From assembly GCA_020466095.1 (NCBI GenBank), contig CM035806.1, positions 61,640,229 through 61,704,228 of the forward strand: a stretch of DNA of 64,000 bases. The letters are read 5' to 3'. Made by a program: the position numbers and the translations under genes. Source of the stretch: Chlorops oryzae. Its lineage: Eukaryota > Arthropoda > Insecta > Diptera > Chloropidae. Shown here in pieces: positions 11,468 through 22,616 of the stretch. The notes below the pieces were generated by a model. It saw only the letters and a list, made by a program, of their open reading frames with translations, was not told where the DNA came from and did no database searches. Each line of letters starts with the position of its first letter. Positions within the stretch are counted from its first letter, which is position 1.

Positions 11468-12064
11468 CAGTGATGTACCATCGGGAAAATACCCAAAATA
11501 CCCTTTTTTTTCCGGGTATTTTCCCGAACCTCTTAAAAACACCCGAAATTCGGGCTTTTTCTTTTTTTATATTTTACAGCTGAAAAATATTATTTTTCTA
11601 TCAAAAATTTCATTCCTGGCTTTTTTATACTATTTAAACATCACTATCATAAATGGAAAACGGAAAGAACCTTTAGCACTTTTGGATGGATACACAATAA
11701 GAAACGAAATCGATTAACTACAGAAAGGGCAGGAAAACTGACTTATCTCTCTTACAATTTTAAACTGTGCAAAGAAGTGTTGGATGGGCACTCTGATGTT
11801 GATTCAAATGATGAACCCCCCGACTTTTCGGACAGTTCCGATAGTCAGTAAAAACTTTTTCAATAAAAATACCGTCAAAAAAATTCATAAATTTTCGTAA
11901 ATTACGCTTTTATTAAAAAATTTTCAATTTATTAAGATTTTATCGCCAAATTAACTGACCAGTTGGAAAAAACCCAATTTACCGGCGAAAACACCCAATT
12001 TACCGGGTTTTTTCGTCGGGAATTTACCCCGAAGATGAAAATACCCATTTTGGTACATCACTTG
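11468..12064 (+). mobile_element. internally deleted hAT-like element
   Basis: Ends CAGTGATGTACC at the left and GGTACATCACTTG at the right, with subterminal repeats built on ATACCC/GGGTATTTTC and TTTACCGG. It still holds the last part of a hAT-type transposase (11666-11851). No clean 8-bp target duplication is seen, so the outer boundary is good to a few bases. Confidence 0.75.
11666..11851 (+). pseudogene. hAT transposase C-terminal fragment
   Basis: 62 codons ending in TAA. The readable RLTTERAGKLTYLSYNFKL resembles the C-terminal dimerisation end of hAT transposases of the type that read NRLTxERAxKLxYI. A short acidic/Ser tail (DSNDEPPDFSDSSDSQ) follows. The catalytic parts are gone, removed by an internal deletion. 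No start codon belongs to it. The assignment rests on this one motif plus the CAGTG-type terminal repeats. Confidence 0.7.
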
Positions 12065-12236
12065 TGAACTTCTACTATGCTAACCTTTCAAACGCTCAGG
12101 TGCTTATGTTGCTGATTTTTAGAAAGTTGAAAATTGTGTCACTGTGTTATGTTCCGAGGATTTTCAAGAACGGGATAAGCTGTGTCCGTGCCTTGTTCGT
12201 GTCCATTATTATAGACTGTTATGTCGTTAAATTGTC

Positions 12237-12483
12237 CAGTGCCGTAGCAACCATAGGGGCAAGAGGGGGCTTTTCCCCCCCACGCATTTTTGTTTTTGCC
12301 CATTAAAAAAATTAAAAAAGGAGAAAAAATAAATGACAATCGAAAAAACATGCATTGAAAGCGTGCATGTAATGTGGTTTTAATTAAAATAGACGTTAAA
12401 ATTGAAAAAATAATTTGGAGCCCCCCACGCAAATTGAAAAAATAATCTTGTCCCCCACGCAAAACAGAATTGCTACGGCACTG
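12237..12483. mobile_element. hAT MITE with exact 8-bp target duplication
   Basis: Starts CAGTGCCGTAGCAA, ends TTGCTACGGCACTG. It is flanked by identical AAATTGTC octamers (12229-12236 and 12484-12491), diagnostic of hAT-type insertion. Three CCCCCACGCA subterminal motifs. 247 bp, non-coding. Confidence 0.92.
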
Positions 12484-12760
12484 AAATTGTCAGCAGATTC
12501 TTGGTCAGTCCCTTAATGAAGCTAAAATTTCCTTGATTAGGAGTTTATTTTTAAAAAATTTACAGTTCGATTTTTTGATGTTCAGTTGATCCAATAGGAA
12601 TATCGTTCCACTGATGATGACGCTAATTCTATAACAACTCGTAGTTGTGACAAACAAATCGAAATGGTGACTGCTAAAAAAACATATAAAAGGAAGAAAA
12701 ATTCTCATGCATTAAGGAGATGCTTAAACCAGTGTTGTGCAAGCCATATGATCTCCATAA

Positions 12761-12901
12761 GGGGCTCGCTCCAGTTCTGTCAGAAATGAAACAGAAATGA
12801 AAAACTTCATATAAAAAAACACTTCAGAAAATTTCAGATTCATTTCTGAAGCGTTTTTTTATATGAAGTTTTTCATTTCTGTCTGAACTGGAGCGAGCCC
12901 C
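12761..12901. mobile_element. near-perfect palindromic MITE
   Basis: 141 bp with arms from GGGGCTCGCTCCAGTTC inwards. Transcribed, it would fold into one long hairpin. No clear target duplication. Confidence 0.8.
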
Positions 12902-13331
12902 AAGCTGGGATTTTTTGGCATTTGTTTTAGTGTCACACGGATAGTGTACGATACAAATTCACGTTGCCCCTAGCAACACCCCATGATTGATATTTTAGGT
13001 ACTTTTTTCCTTTTTTAAAGTACACATTTTCCATTCAATTATCGTTATTATCAACAGATTTTCATGACGGAAACTATTGACTTTTCTTAGCTTTTTCGGT
13101 TCGTTTTAATTAAGAACGTAGTGTTTTTGAAGTTAAAACAAATAATTGGTATCTATCTATTATCGAAACATATTTTTTATTATAAAACTTATATGAAAAA
13201 AAAGTAGGGCCAAAATGTAAGAAAAATGTATTTTTTTTTTTTAGACCATTTAGGAGTTTTTGGAAAAATTAAAATTTCAACCATGCAACAGACGATTTAT
13301 TTTGAAAGCGAATAAAACGAAATGCTTCATA
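12902..13331. other. no gene recognised
   Basis: Nothing supported. Confidence 0.4.
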
Positions 13332-13643
13332 CCCTGCAGTAATATGGACTGACCCAAGTGTAGCCTTCGGTCAGTCCTTCAAGTTACCAGTACTAGTCCC
13401 CTCATAATTTCACTTCTAATGTATTCAACTGCCCGTTTTAACATGGGCCTGTCCTAGGGGAGGGACTAGTCCGCAAAACGGCTGATCATAGGCCAGTTTT
13501 TTGGGTCAATTGTCCGAATTTTGTCTGGTTTTAGGATAGTAAAATGAGGAAAATAAATAACATATTTCTTATATATATTAACAGTTGATGAAAGTGCCAT
13601 TTACAGACTACCCATGAACTAACCCCTTTATTACCGACCGCCG

Positions 13644-16600
13644 CACACTGGGTTGAAAAGTCTCAAAACTGGCGCTTAATTCAAAAAGTAACTTTCCCAG
13701 CAAGTTTTGGCACCGAATTACAGTGAATTAATTGCTACATCACTAAATGCCAAAAAAAAGTTGATAGCATGCTTACAACAACAGTACTCGCTTGTCAAAG
13801 TTGACATTTTGTTTACAAGTTTCTTAAAAGCGTAAAATAGTGAATTTGAGCGATTTTTAAACCAATTTTTTTCTGAAGATAACCCACGATTCTATATTTT
13901 GGAAATGGAACCTTCAACTTCGGGTATTTATTTGTTTAAAAACGAAAAAATAATTTTAAAAAAGTGCAAACATATATTTTAAAAAATAGTTTTTTTAAAT
14001 GGCATAAAATTACGGCTTTTTCAATATTCATGTAAACTTTCAAATATGAGTTTAAGACAGTTCAGTGAAAGTGCTTATAAATTCAGAAAAGCGGAAGTCT
14101 TAGCTTTCAGAATCAGGAAAAAAATCTTGCGAACTTATTGCGAAATCGCAAAATATTTAACGTTTTGTGAAACAACTCGAATAAAAAAGCATAAATGTTA
14201 AATTCTTTGCACTAGCATTCCTAAGTATAGCGGTACATATACTGTCAATTGTTTGTTTTGCTATTTTTTGTTTGTTTTCTTTGTGAAAGAGAAATAAAAT
14301 GCAAATGTTATTGCTTGTGCATATTACACTGGTTAACAAAAAAATCTTTGAAGAAGCTTTAAATGTGTCGATGTACATTTTCGCATCTGTTTAAATTAGT
14401 AGATGTTTTGATGTTAATAAATAAAAAAAAGTGGCTTTAAAAAATAAATATTTTTTATTATTTTAGGAATAAATGCAACCAAAAATTTTATTTGTCGTCG
14501 CGAACTACACAACATTATGAAAAATTCTGAATGTTCACAGTTGGCCGATAAATTTAATTTTTTGAGAGAAGAAATTATTAAGCGTTGCAACCCGTTGGAC
14601 ATAACAGATTTCGATCTGAGGTTTAAAAACTTCTGTCACAACTTTAAAATTCGCTGGCAAAAATGTGGCAGACATGAAGGTCGTTTTTTCAAACAGAATG
14701 ACATATGGTTGAACTCATCGATATCTTTTATTCCTTCACCTTCAATGCCAACCAAGCGGATCGAAAGGAAATTAATTTTGAAGAATGCTGTGATAAGACA
14801 AAAAACAAAAAAACAAAAGTCTTAAGAACAAGTACACCTTTATCAGAGTTAGCCCATGCCACCCAAATGAGTTTAAGAGCTTCAGGTCAAACTGAAGCAT
14901 CAAAACTATTAAAAGAAGTAACAACCACAACTCCAACCAGGGCGGAAAAATATAGAAAAAGTTTGATGAAGCAAGATCGGTTCGAAATGACTCCTGAAAA
15001 GGCGTTATCAGTCTTAGTTGACGCAAAACTGAGCAGACATCAGTATAATATAATAAGAAAGTCTGATCCTGAGAAATTTCCTTCATATACACGTGTTCAA
15101 TTTGCCAAAAAAAGAATGCTATCCTGGCAGTGAAAGTATAATTATTTGTGAAACTTCAGCCAAAGTTAGCCTCCAAGCTCTTTTGAACCACACAGTTGAA
15201 CGTTTGTTCTTACTTCAAAAGGCTTTAGTAGACACTTTAGATGACAACGAATTATCAAGAATGATTTTACATTGTAAATGGGGATTTGATGGAAGTTCAG
15301 GTCATACTTCTTATAAGCAAGCGTTCCATGGTCCTGATGCTACTGATTCTGCTGTTTTCATAACATCAATTGTGCCATTACGATTAACAACTGGCGACAA
15401 AATTTTTTGGCAAAATTCTCGCCCTGATTCTACACGGCTCTGTAGGCCCCTCAAAATAGAATTTATTAAAGAATCTGCAATTGTTTCAAAATTGGATAAA
15501 GAAAGAGTGGATAAAGAACTAAAAGAACTTGAAAACTGCGTTATTTCGGTGGGAGACAAAACCATAATTGTGAACTATAATTTAATGCTAGTTATGATTG
15601 ATGGAAAAGTATGTAATGCTATTACAGAAACAACATCGACCTAAAAAATGTTATTTGTGTGGTGCTACCTGTAAAGAGTTCAACTTTATTGAAAAGATGA
15701 TTGCAAATGACGTCAAAACGGACAATTTGAATTTCGGCCTATCAATTCTTCATGGGTGGATACGATTCTTTGAGTGTCTACTACACTTGGCGTATAAACT
15801 CCCTATCCAAAAATGGCAGGCGAGGTCAGACTATGACAAACAAGTTGTTCGTGACAACAAAATGCGGATTCAGAAGGAATTCAGAGAGTAAACGGGTCTG
15901 ATAGTTGATCAGCCCAAACCAGGTTTTGGAAACTCTAATGATGGCAATATGGCCAGACGATTTTTTAAGAATGAAAAACTATCGGCTGAAATAACAAAGG
16001 TAGATCTACAGCTAATTGAAAAAATGCCTATTATACTTATCGTTGTTTCCTGTGGCCACAAAATAAACTATGAAAAATATAGGGATTTTGCTCACACTAC
16101 CGCGCGATATTTTGTTGAAAAATATCCCTGGTATAATATGTCTCCAACATTACATAAATTTTTGATACACGGACCTGAAATTATAAAGCACGCTTTGTTA
16201 CCTATCGGTCAATTGTCGGAAGAGGCGCAAGAAGCTCGCAACAAAGACTTTAAAAGTTACAGAGAGCATTTCTCTCGTAAATGTAGTCGTGAAAAATCAA
16301 ATGAAGATATCTTCAACCGACTTCTTCTTACATCTGATCCCGTAATTTCAAGTCTAAGGGAGCAGTTAAAAAAAAAAACGTCAATCTCTACCCAAATTAG
16401 CATTAGAGCTTTTAATTATAGATAGTGACTATGATTCCGAAAATGAAGATGATCGTGGTCAAAATGAAGATAGTGATGATAACTGTGATGAAGATGATGA
16501 TGATTACTCAAGTTCTCAGGAATTGGGGCCTTATTAATGTCACACAAAAAAATCCAAAAATGAGATTTTTATAATTAGCAAGGTGTCATGTTTGTTGATT

Positions 16601-16940
16601 TTGATAAAACTCCACTTCATTTGTAGCCAAATACAACAAAAAATGTTCAACCTAGTTTTATTTTATTAACTTGTGTATAAATAAAACACAAAAATGTGAT
16701 ATCATTATTTTTAATCACACTCTAAAATAGTCGTTTCCTCTTTGTTTCAAAAACTGAAACACTTGTGAAAAAATTTAAATGCCTTTTTTATTTTTTATTT
16801 TATGAAAACAGCCTCAAATATACTCGAAAATATATTTATTTTAGTAAGTTGTGCATAACTAAAAATACAAAACTTATAAATCATGGCTCCAGCATTCGGT
16901 TGAATTAATCGCCATTTTCGGGCCCATTCAACCCACTGTG
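13644..16940 (+). mobile_element. Transib transposon, full length but broken
   Basis: 3,297 bp, beginning CACACTGGGTTGAA and ending TTCAACCCACTGTG, so the right terminus read inwards is CACAGTGGGTTGAA. The target duplication is an exact 5-bp CGCCG (13639-13643 and 16941-16945). A GC-rich 5-bp duplication with CACAGTG-like ends is the hallmark of Transib, the superfamily related to the RAG1 recombinase. The terminal repeats share blocks over about 40 bp (GGTTGAA, then AAAATGGCG / AAAACTGGCG, then TTAATTCAA). The transposase relic inside confirms the class. Confidence 0.93.
14517..16537 (+). pseudogene. Transib (RAG1-like) transposase relic
   Basis: The reading frame is nearly complete but broken: shifts near 14750, 15110, 15630 and 16370 (the last in an A run), plus one in-frame TAA at 15889-15891. 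In order one reads an N-terminal region, then LPLSELAHATQMSLRASG-like sequence; KWGFDGSSGHTSYKQAF with the first catalytic Asp; MIDGKVCNAITE with the second; a zinc-binding KCYLCGATC; the RAG1-like NDGNMARRFF; and SEEAQEARNKD with the catalytic Glu. The tail is acidic (DSENEDD... to TAA at 16535-16537). In Transib these residues form the DDE site that cuts at the CACAGTG end; RAG1 uses the equivalent set. The Met at 14517 is the first in-frame one; more N-terminal sequence may lie upstream. Confidence 0.88.
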
Positions 16941-17133
16941 CGCCGGCTAGCCGAATTCGATGGAGCGAACTGCCATAATTTAACCGGTAGGGCTTGGACC
17001 GGTCAAAGGCCAGTCCTTCTTAGAAAACTGACCGGCTCATTACTGCAGGGTACATTGTAAAAAATGCTTAATTTTATATGTGTAAGTTATGCACATCACT
17101 GGCTTAAACACACGATGAATAAATCTTTTCATG

Positions 17134-18311
17134 CACTCAGAGAAAAAATCCCGTAAAATCAATGCGAATCCCATTGTTCCAATGGTTTTTTACGATTAAA
17201 ATTAGTCAATGTGACTTGGACCATAACCGCAATAGTTTTGAAATAGTTATTATAATAGTACATTTGTACTATTATTATAATAGTCTTACCGTTTTAATTT
17301 TATAGCATGTCTTATTAAAAATCAATAGGCTGTACTATTAAACCGCAAAATTAAACCAACATTGAAAATTAATATGAAGATCCTATTGATACAATAGCGG
17401 AATATCATTATTAAACTTCGAAATTCGATTTCGAATTTATGTATTCGAACTATATTGGGCATATGAATGCAACGAAAAGAACGAAACGAAAACGAACGTA
17501 AAACGAAATGACAAAAAGGGAGAGAGATATGTTAGATATAAAAACATAATATCTTACTCATTTATGCGTATTACTTCAATACAAGAAAGAAAGAACGAAT
17601 TTCTATGAAGTGTGTCTTATGAATTAAAAACGAAATAATTAATAAACAAAATATCGACTTCATTTAAAAATGTTTTGCGATTCATAAGTCCCAAAAGCAT
17701 ATGCCAGCTTAGATTTATGGTGAAAGTGTTCTTTGTACTTCTTCATTTTCCAAGGGTCATCTCATCGATGGAAATTAAATAAATTTTTCATAATAAAAAT
17801 ATTTTTTTCTCACAGACAAAACAGATTCAGACGGATAATTCTCATTTCGCCATTCGAAAAACATGGCGGAACGTGAAATCATAAATCAACAGGATAAAGC
17901 ATATTAAATTAATAGTTGTTTCTGATTATTTTAAAAATGTGTACCTTATTTCAAATAATATTAGCAAAGTTATTGAAATAATATGCAAATAATATTAAAC
18001 TAATCGTTTCTCACATTGAACTAATGGTATCGATCCCATTGAAAATTAATGGTATCGTACTATTAAATTAATATTTCGTGCTATTAACTATTAATGGTAA
18101 AATACTATTAAACCTATCGTATTTCTTATTAAACTAATAATGTGTGTCCTATTTATAATAATAATTTCAAAACTATTGTTATAATAACCCGATAACCATT
18201 GATTTCATTAGAAAACTAGATATTACTTTAATAGCAAAATACAGTTGAAAAGCCTCCTATTAAAACAATGGGCGTACTTTTAATATTTTTATGGGACGTT
18301 TTTCTCTGAGA
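17134..18311. mobile_element. non-autonomous TIR element, CAGAGAAAAA family (copy 2)
   Basis: Left CACTCAGAGAAAAAATCCCG followed by TAAAATCAAT. The right end is the rough inverse, ACGTTTTTCTCTGAG. The 1.2-kb interior is a patchwork of ATTAAACTAAT, AATAGTA and TTATTAAA words with no coding sequence. Same family as 8417-8966. Confidence 0.6.
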
Positions 18312-18634
18312 GTGGGTATAAACCTTATACTATAAGGAGACTGGTCGGTAAGTCACAAATATCCAGTGTGAGGTATTTTTGTATGTGCGAAACGTAAACT
18401 TACAATCCCGCTCATCTGAATATGTTTGATATTTTCGGCATGTTTAACTATGGCTCTCTAAGACTGTGCTCCGATTATACATTCATACTGCTGTGGCAAA
18501 AAAACATTGATACAGCCATGTGTTTACAGCGCTTAGCTTATATGGTTGCTTTTTTTAAAAAAAGTAGGTACCAAAACTTTGAAGAATTTTCCAGCTCTTC
18601 GGAATATATTCAATAGCATTATTTTTAATTCGGT
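18312..18634. other. no gene recognised
   Basis: Short frames only. Confidence 0.35.
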
Positions 18635-19205
18635 GCACCTAGAGCCGGTCGAGATAGACCATACAAAATAAATATAGAAATGATTAGCGTCACAAGGAGA
18701 TTCCATTTAGCCATGTCCGTCTGTCTGTCCCTCTGTTTGTATACAGTTTTCTTATCGAAGGAGTTGAGCTCTCTTGACGAAATTTTTTATGCGTGCTCAC
18801 GGTTCAGGGTTCACGACATGAGTAAGAACAAATTCGAGAATGGAGCCGATCGGACCATTTTAGGGGTACCTCCAGTACTAGGGACTCTTATGAAAATAAC
18901 AAAAACTGCTCTAAAACCGGAGTTTTTCAAGATATTTTGATGAAGTTTGACATGTGAACATATTTAAAGGCACTGAATGTTATTTCGAAAAATTGGACCT
19001 GAACTATGGCTATTGGCATTTATGCTTCCTTTGTAGCCATAAACAACCTCTCAAAAACTATTAAGGGTACCTCCAGCACTAGAGTGTTTCACAAAAATCG
19101 CAAAAACTGGTCTCAAAATAGAGCCTTTCAAGAGTTTTCAATGAAATTTGGAATTTGAGCGTATATTTTACCCACCCATTGAGAAATCTAAAGCTTACTG
19201 CTTAT
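18635..19205. repeat. mini-me/HINE-like repeat with GTCY tract (forward copy)
   Basis: Contains GATAGACCATACA, AGCGTCACAAGGAGATTC, a short (GTCY)n run (GTCCGTCTGTCTGTCC) and TCGAAGGAGTTGAGCT. The same blocks occur in reverse at 20719-21040 and in part at 37940-38170. Downstream, a roughly 200-bp unit is tandemly duplicated; both copies start near GGGTACCTCCAG (about 18867 and 19066). GTCY tracts are typical of dipteran mini-me elements. Confidence 0.5.
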
Positions 19206-19355
19206 CTGTGTCGGATATTGTATGGTGAGCTTCAGCTGAATATAACACCCTTACTTGTTCCTTTTACAATGACGTCTCCTAAAAATTTTTATAAGCCAAG
19301 TAAGAGTGCTAAGCCCCGAACCTGACAAAACAATACCCAACACACATAAATGAAT

Positions 19356-19440
19356 AATATATCGCACACTAATCACTAAATCGGCACAGCTCAAAATTTT
19401 GCATTCCTCGGGCCAACAGCCAATAACTCTCGAACCCTGT
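19356..19440. repeat. fragment of the TCGGCACA inverted-repeat family
   Basis: Matches the termini of the element at 39146-39399 (ATATCGCAC ... ACTAAATCGGCACA ... TCAAAATTT). Only one end is present. Confidence 0.5.
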
Positions 19441-19505
19441 AAAAACAATTTCGTTTCTAAATAGATTTATAGATATTATTCTTAAATAACTGCAGAATCA
19501 ATATA

Positions 19506-20419
19506 CAGTACACTCGGGATAACGTCAACTAATTAAAACCGCGGGTGTTGACGTTTATGATTGCCCTCATTTTAGACCAAAATAAAATTGGAATTATTGA
19601 TTTAAACGTTATTTTAGTATTCATACTAAAACCAACCAATAATCTGATTCAAACAAATTTTTATGTATTTGGAAAAATGGAAAAAAATATTTTTTATGAG
19701 ATCATGCCACTTTCGGTTTTTAGAGATCATTTTATACGCGCAACGTCAACAAGTTCGAAAACACAACTGAACAAAGAGAGCAAAAATTACATTGTACGCA
19801 CAATGGGAGATTCCCGGAATTCGGAGAATTCGTATCCTACAGGGTGTCCCGTTGGGAATTACATTCCTTAAAAGGGGTGGTAGGGGGGTCCAAGATGAAC
19901 AAAAAATCGTATGTGGGTGCACCCCTGAATTATGTGGCTTTAAAGTTTTTTGACACTAAGTCCAGAAAAACAATTCTCCCACACCAATGGTTAATTGTAG
20001 AAAAACAATTTTAATGCAGTTTGAATGCCAATTGTATGTGCTTTTAGGCAAAATTAAATTAATGGTAAAAATTTGACCCATTGAGGGAAAAATAAACGGT
20101 CAAAGTGAAAAATTCTGAAAAAAACTTTAATTTTTTTTTTTACTTGGAAGCCATTTTGGTATGAAAAGTGTCCAATTAACACCCAAAATTTTTATTTTAT
20201 CATCAAAATGCTGGATCGATTACCTTTAATTTGGCACTCCATATGTCAACGGGACACCCTGTCTACGTAATTCCAGCCAACATTTTCTAGTAAACAGAGT
20301 TTACCTTTTGGAGCTTTTAGGTTTTGTTGACGTTTTAGAATAGTCAATGTAAATAAAAAAAGTGTTGGCGTTTTGGGGTGTTGACGGAATACGGGGTTGA
20401 CGTTATCCCGAGTGTACTG
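19506..20419. mobile_element. pogo-like MITE
   Basis: Left CAGTACACTCGGGATAACG, right the exact inverse, flanked by TA (19504-19505, 20420-20421). Subterminal GTGTTGACG repeats at both ends. It contains a second element at 19840-20261. No transposase is readable. Confidence 0.8.
19840..20261. mobile_element. nested CAGGGTGTCCCGTTG element
   Basis: 15-bp terminal inverted repeats CAGGGTGTCCCGTTG / CAACGGGACACCCTG. Left flank TA, right flank TC. 422 bp, non-coding, inserted in the pogo-like MITE. Confidence 0.75.
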
Positions 20420-20536
20420 TATATAGATGTTAATTTTCCACGTGTTCCTCCTTCTGCAGTAAAATGTTGGCAAACATGGAAAAATATGGATTAAACAGGT
20501 CCACAAGGCCACGCACATGAAGACAAAGTACTGTAA

Positions 20537-20654
20537 GGTTGCAATTATAGTGAAGCTGTCATGTGTTTGTTGTATTTTCGCAAACAACAAATTACAACAA
20601 ACACATGACAGCCTGCGTTTCAGCTTCAACTGTAACTTCACTATAATTGCAGCC
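20537..20654. mobile_element. fold-back MITE
   Basis: Arms GGTTGCAATTATAGTGAAG / CTTCACTATAATTGCAGCC, plus an inner pair CTGTCATGTGTTTGTTGTA / TACAACAAACACATGACAG. Confidence 0.75.
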
Positions 20655-20718
20655 GAAGGATTTTCAAGATCATAAAGAAACTTCACATGCTTGCCTCTGT
20701 TCAATAATTCGAATTTAT

Positions 20719-21040
20719 TCAATTAATTCGATGACTTGTATAAAATCTCAAATATAAAATTTCATTGAAATAACTAAAAAACCGTAGAATTGGAGGTACC
20801 CGTGAAAGGGGTCCGAACTGGGACATTTTCGAACTTATTCTAACCAATAGTGTCTTTGCCAATAAGCATAAAAAATTTCGTACGGAAAGCTCAACTCTTT
20901 CGATAAGCAAGCCGTATACATACAGATGGAGATGGCTATATCGATTCTCCTTATTACGCTGAGCCGTTCTACACACATTCTGTATGGTCTATCTAAAACG
21001 CAATTTACGCTCGACACAGAGCGTGTCGGGTATAAAAAGA
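20719..21040. repeat. mini-me/HINE-like repeat (reverse copy)
   Basis: The reverse complement shares GATAGACCATACA, AGGAGAATCGATATAGCCAT, CTTATCGAAAGAGTTGAGCT and GGGTACCTCCA with 18635-19205. The two copies thus face each other around the pogo-like MITE. Confidence 0.5.
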
Positions 21041-22070
21041 AATTGCAATGCTTTAATCATCCTCGACCACCCATATCGACTCGATTGATACATACCTAAA
21101 AGGCAGCCTTCATTCGAAAAAGTACCTCTTCATTTTGTTCGCTCGCATTTGCGGAGTTTAACTGATCGAGCTGCCCTTTTTGTTTTAGCAAAATAAATTG
21201 CTGCATGCATATTCGATTTTTTAATTAAAAATGTAGTTCGAAATTCTGCATAAAACGGTTTTGTGCTTTCCTTTTCATTTCTTTCGTGAAATATCTTGAA
21301 TTCATTAAAGACTTTTAAAATTTGCAAGGTGCAACGAACTGAAGCACGCTATGCAGCTTACAGGAAACACTGGACACTGGACACTCGATGCTCGATGCTC
21401 GGGTCTTCAAAGAAGGCTTTTAAGCTTTTCAAAATATTTGTGCAGTTCCTTTTTCTGTTTTGTCTTCATTTTCGTCGTCTTATTTTCGTTTTTCTCAAGC
21501 CGAGTTTAATTTGTCGGCAAAACTCCTTTTTGTTGTCCTAAGTTGACGTTGGCCGCCGTTGCCGATACCTCACCGAATAATCCATAATGTGCCGCTTCGG
21601 ACTTCATTTCGTTTTTAAATCGTTCGCTCTACGCTACGTGTGCCCGTGTTTTGTCATCTTTATTGTGTAGTTCCCCGTTTCGCTCTCGGTCCTCCTTGGC
21701 ACATTGGACGGACGGCGGGCAACGGACGATGGACAACGGACGACGTGAGACGATATCTCGTCCATTTAGTCGCGCATGTGCCAATGCTGCTAGCAATATA
21801 GCCAAAGATAAGAAATGTCATGTCATGGTAGCTATGATTATCTGCGAATAACTTGGCCTCACTGTCAGTGGGACTGAGTTTTAATATTGCTTTTGTGCTT
21901 TTTTTCTTTTCCTGCAATTTATGAATGACAGAATATATCAAGGAGTTACATCAGGCTCGCAGGTTAGCAGGTTCGTAGGGTTTCTTATTTTCGGCTTTTA
22001 AATGCCTACGATTTGTTTATCCACCAAAAGGTGCGTCGGGCGACTGCTTTTGAGTATAAACATATATATA
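21041..22070. other. no gene recognised
   Basis: Somewhat less AT-rich around 21340-21850, with short tandem GGACACT/CTCGATG words near 21370. Frames up to 93 codons exist on both strands but none shows a domain, signal peptide or splice context. Confidence 0.35.
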
Positions 22071-22616
22071 CAGTTGAACTTCGATTAACCGTGACTCTAT
22101 TAACCGTGAATATCTATTAACCGTGATGCTGAGTGGTTGATTTTTTACCTCCATTAACCGTGATTTACCTCTATTATCCGTGATGCACATGTCCATATGA
22201 CTGCTTGATTCAAATTCCGAGGAATCAGATGGAGAAAATGCGGACGAAACGCCTACATTGGCTCAGGCAATAGAGGCTAGTAGTATTTTGTTAGGTTTTT
22301 TAGAAAACTTTAATTGTCCAAGTACAATTTCAGAACCAGATAAAATGCAAATATATCGCATACAAACTCATTTGTTGGAAGAACAATCAAAAGCTAAAAA
22401 CATAAAACAGACTTCCATAAAAGATTTTTTTAAATAAATGTTTGTATTCCTAGAGATATGATAAGTTGTTTATAGACGCAGATTTACATGTTTTTGTCAA
22501 AAATAAATAAAAATAATAAAATTTATACATGTAAAATTTTACCTCTTTCAACCGTGATTTTCGGTTATCCGTGATTATCCCGGTCCCGAGCATTACGGTT
22601 AATCGAAGTTCAACTG
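22071..22616 (+). mobile_element. pogo/Tigger-like element, internally deleted
   Basis: Starts CAGTTGAACTTCGATTAACC and ends with the inverse, flanked by TA (22069-22070 and 22617-22618). Subterminal repeats of ATTAACCGTGA. It keeps a transposase C-terminus. Confidence 0.85.
22207..22437 (+). pseudogene. pogo/Tigger-like transposase C-terminal fragment
   Basis: 77 codons ending in TAA, within the terminal repeats of the pogo-like element. It reads an acidic start (DSNSEESDGENADE) and a helical end with QIYRIQTHLLEEQ and SIKDFFK. The last block resembles the common SIxDFFK ending of Tigger/jerky-type transposases. The DNA-binding and DDE catalytic domains are deleted, so this is a non-autonomous remnant that would depend on a full-length relative. 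Confidence 0.65.

Larger units (their letters stand above)
13332..17050. mobile_element. CCCTGCAG-family TIR element, interrupted by a Transib
   Basis: Left end CCCTGCAGTAATATGGACTG and right end CAGTCC/GACCGG-type sequence closing CATTACTGCAGGG, flanked by TA (13330-13331 and 17051-17052). About 420 bp of the host element remain around the Transib inserted at 13644-16940. Relatives with the same terminus lie at 46342-47222 and 47245-47994. Confidence 0.7.

Noticed and set aside
19545..19871. 108-codon frame as a transposase
   Set aside because: It crosses the boundary into the nested CAGGGTGTCCC element and shows no motif.
20246..20722. 158-codon minus-strand frame as a gene
   Set aside because: It spans the end of the pogo-like MITE and a fold-back MITE; its composition follows these repeats.
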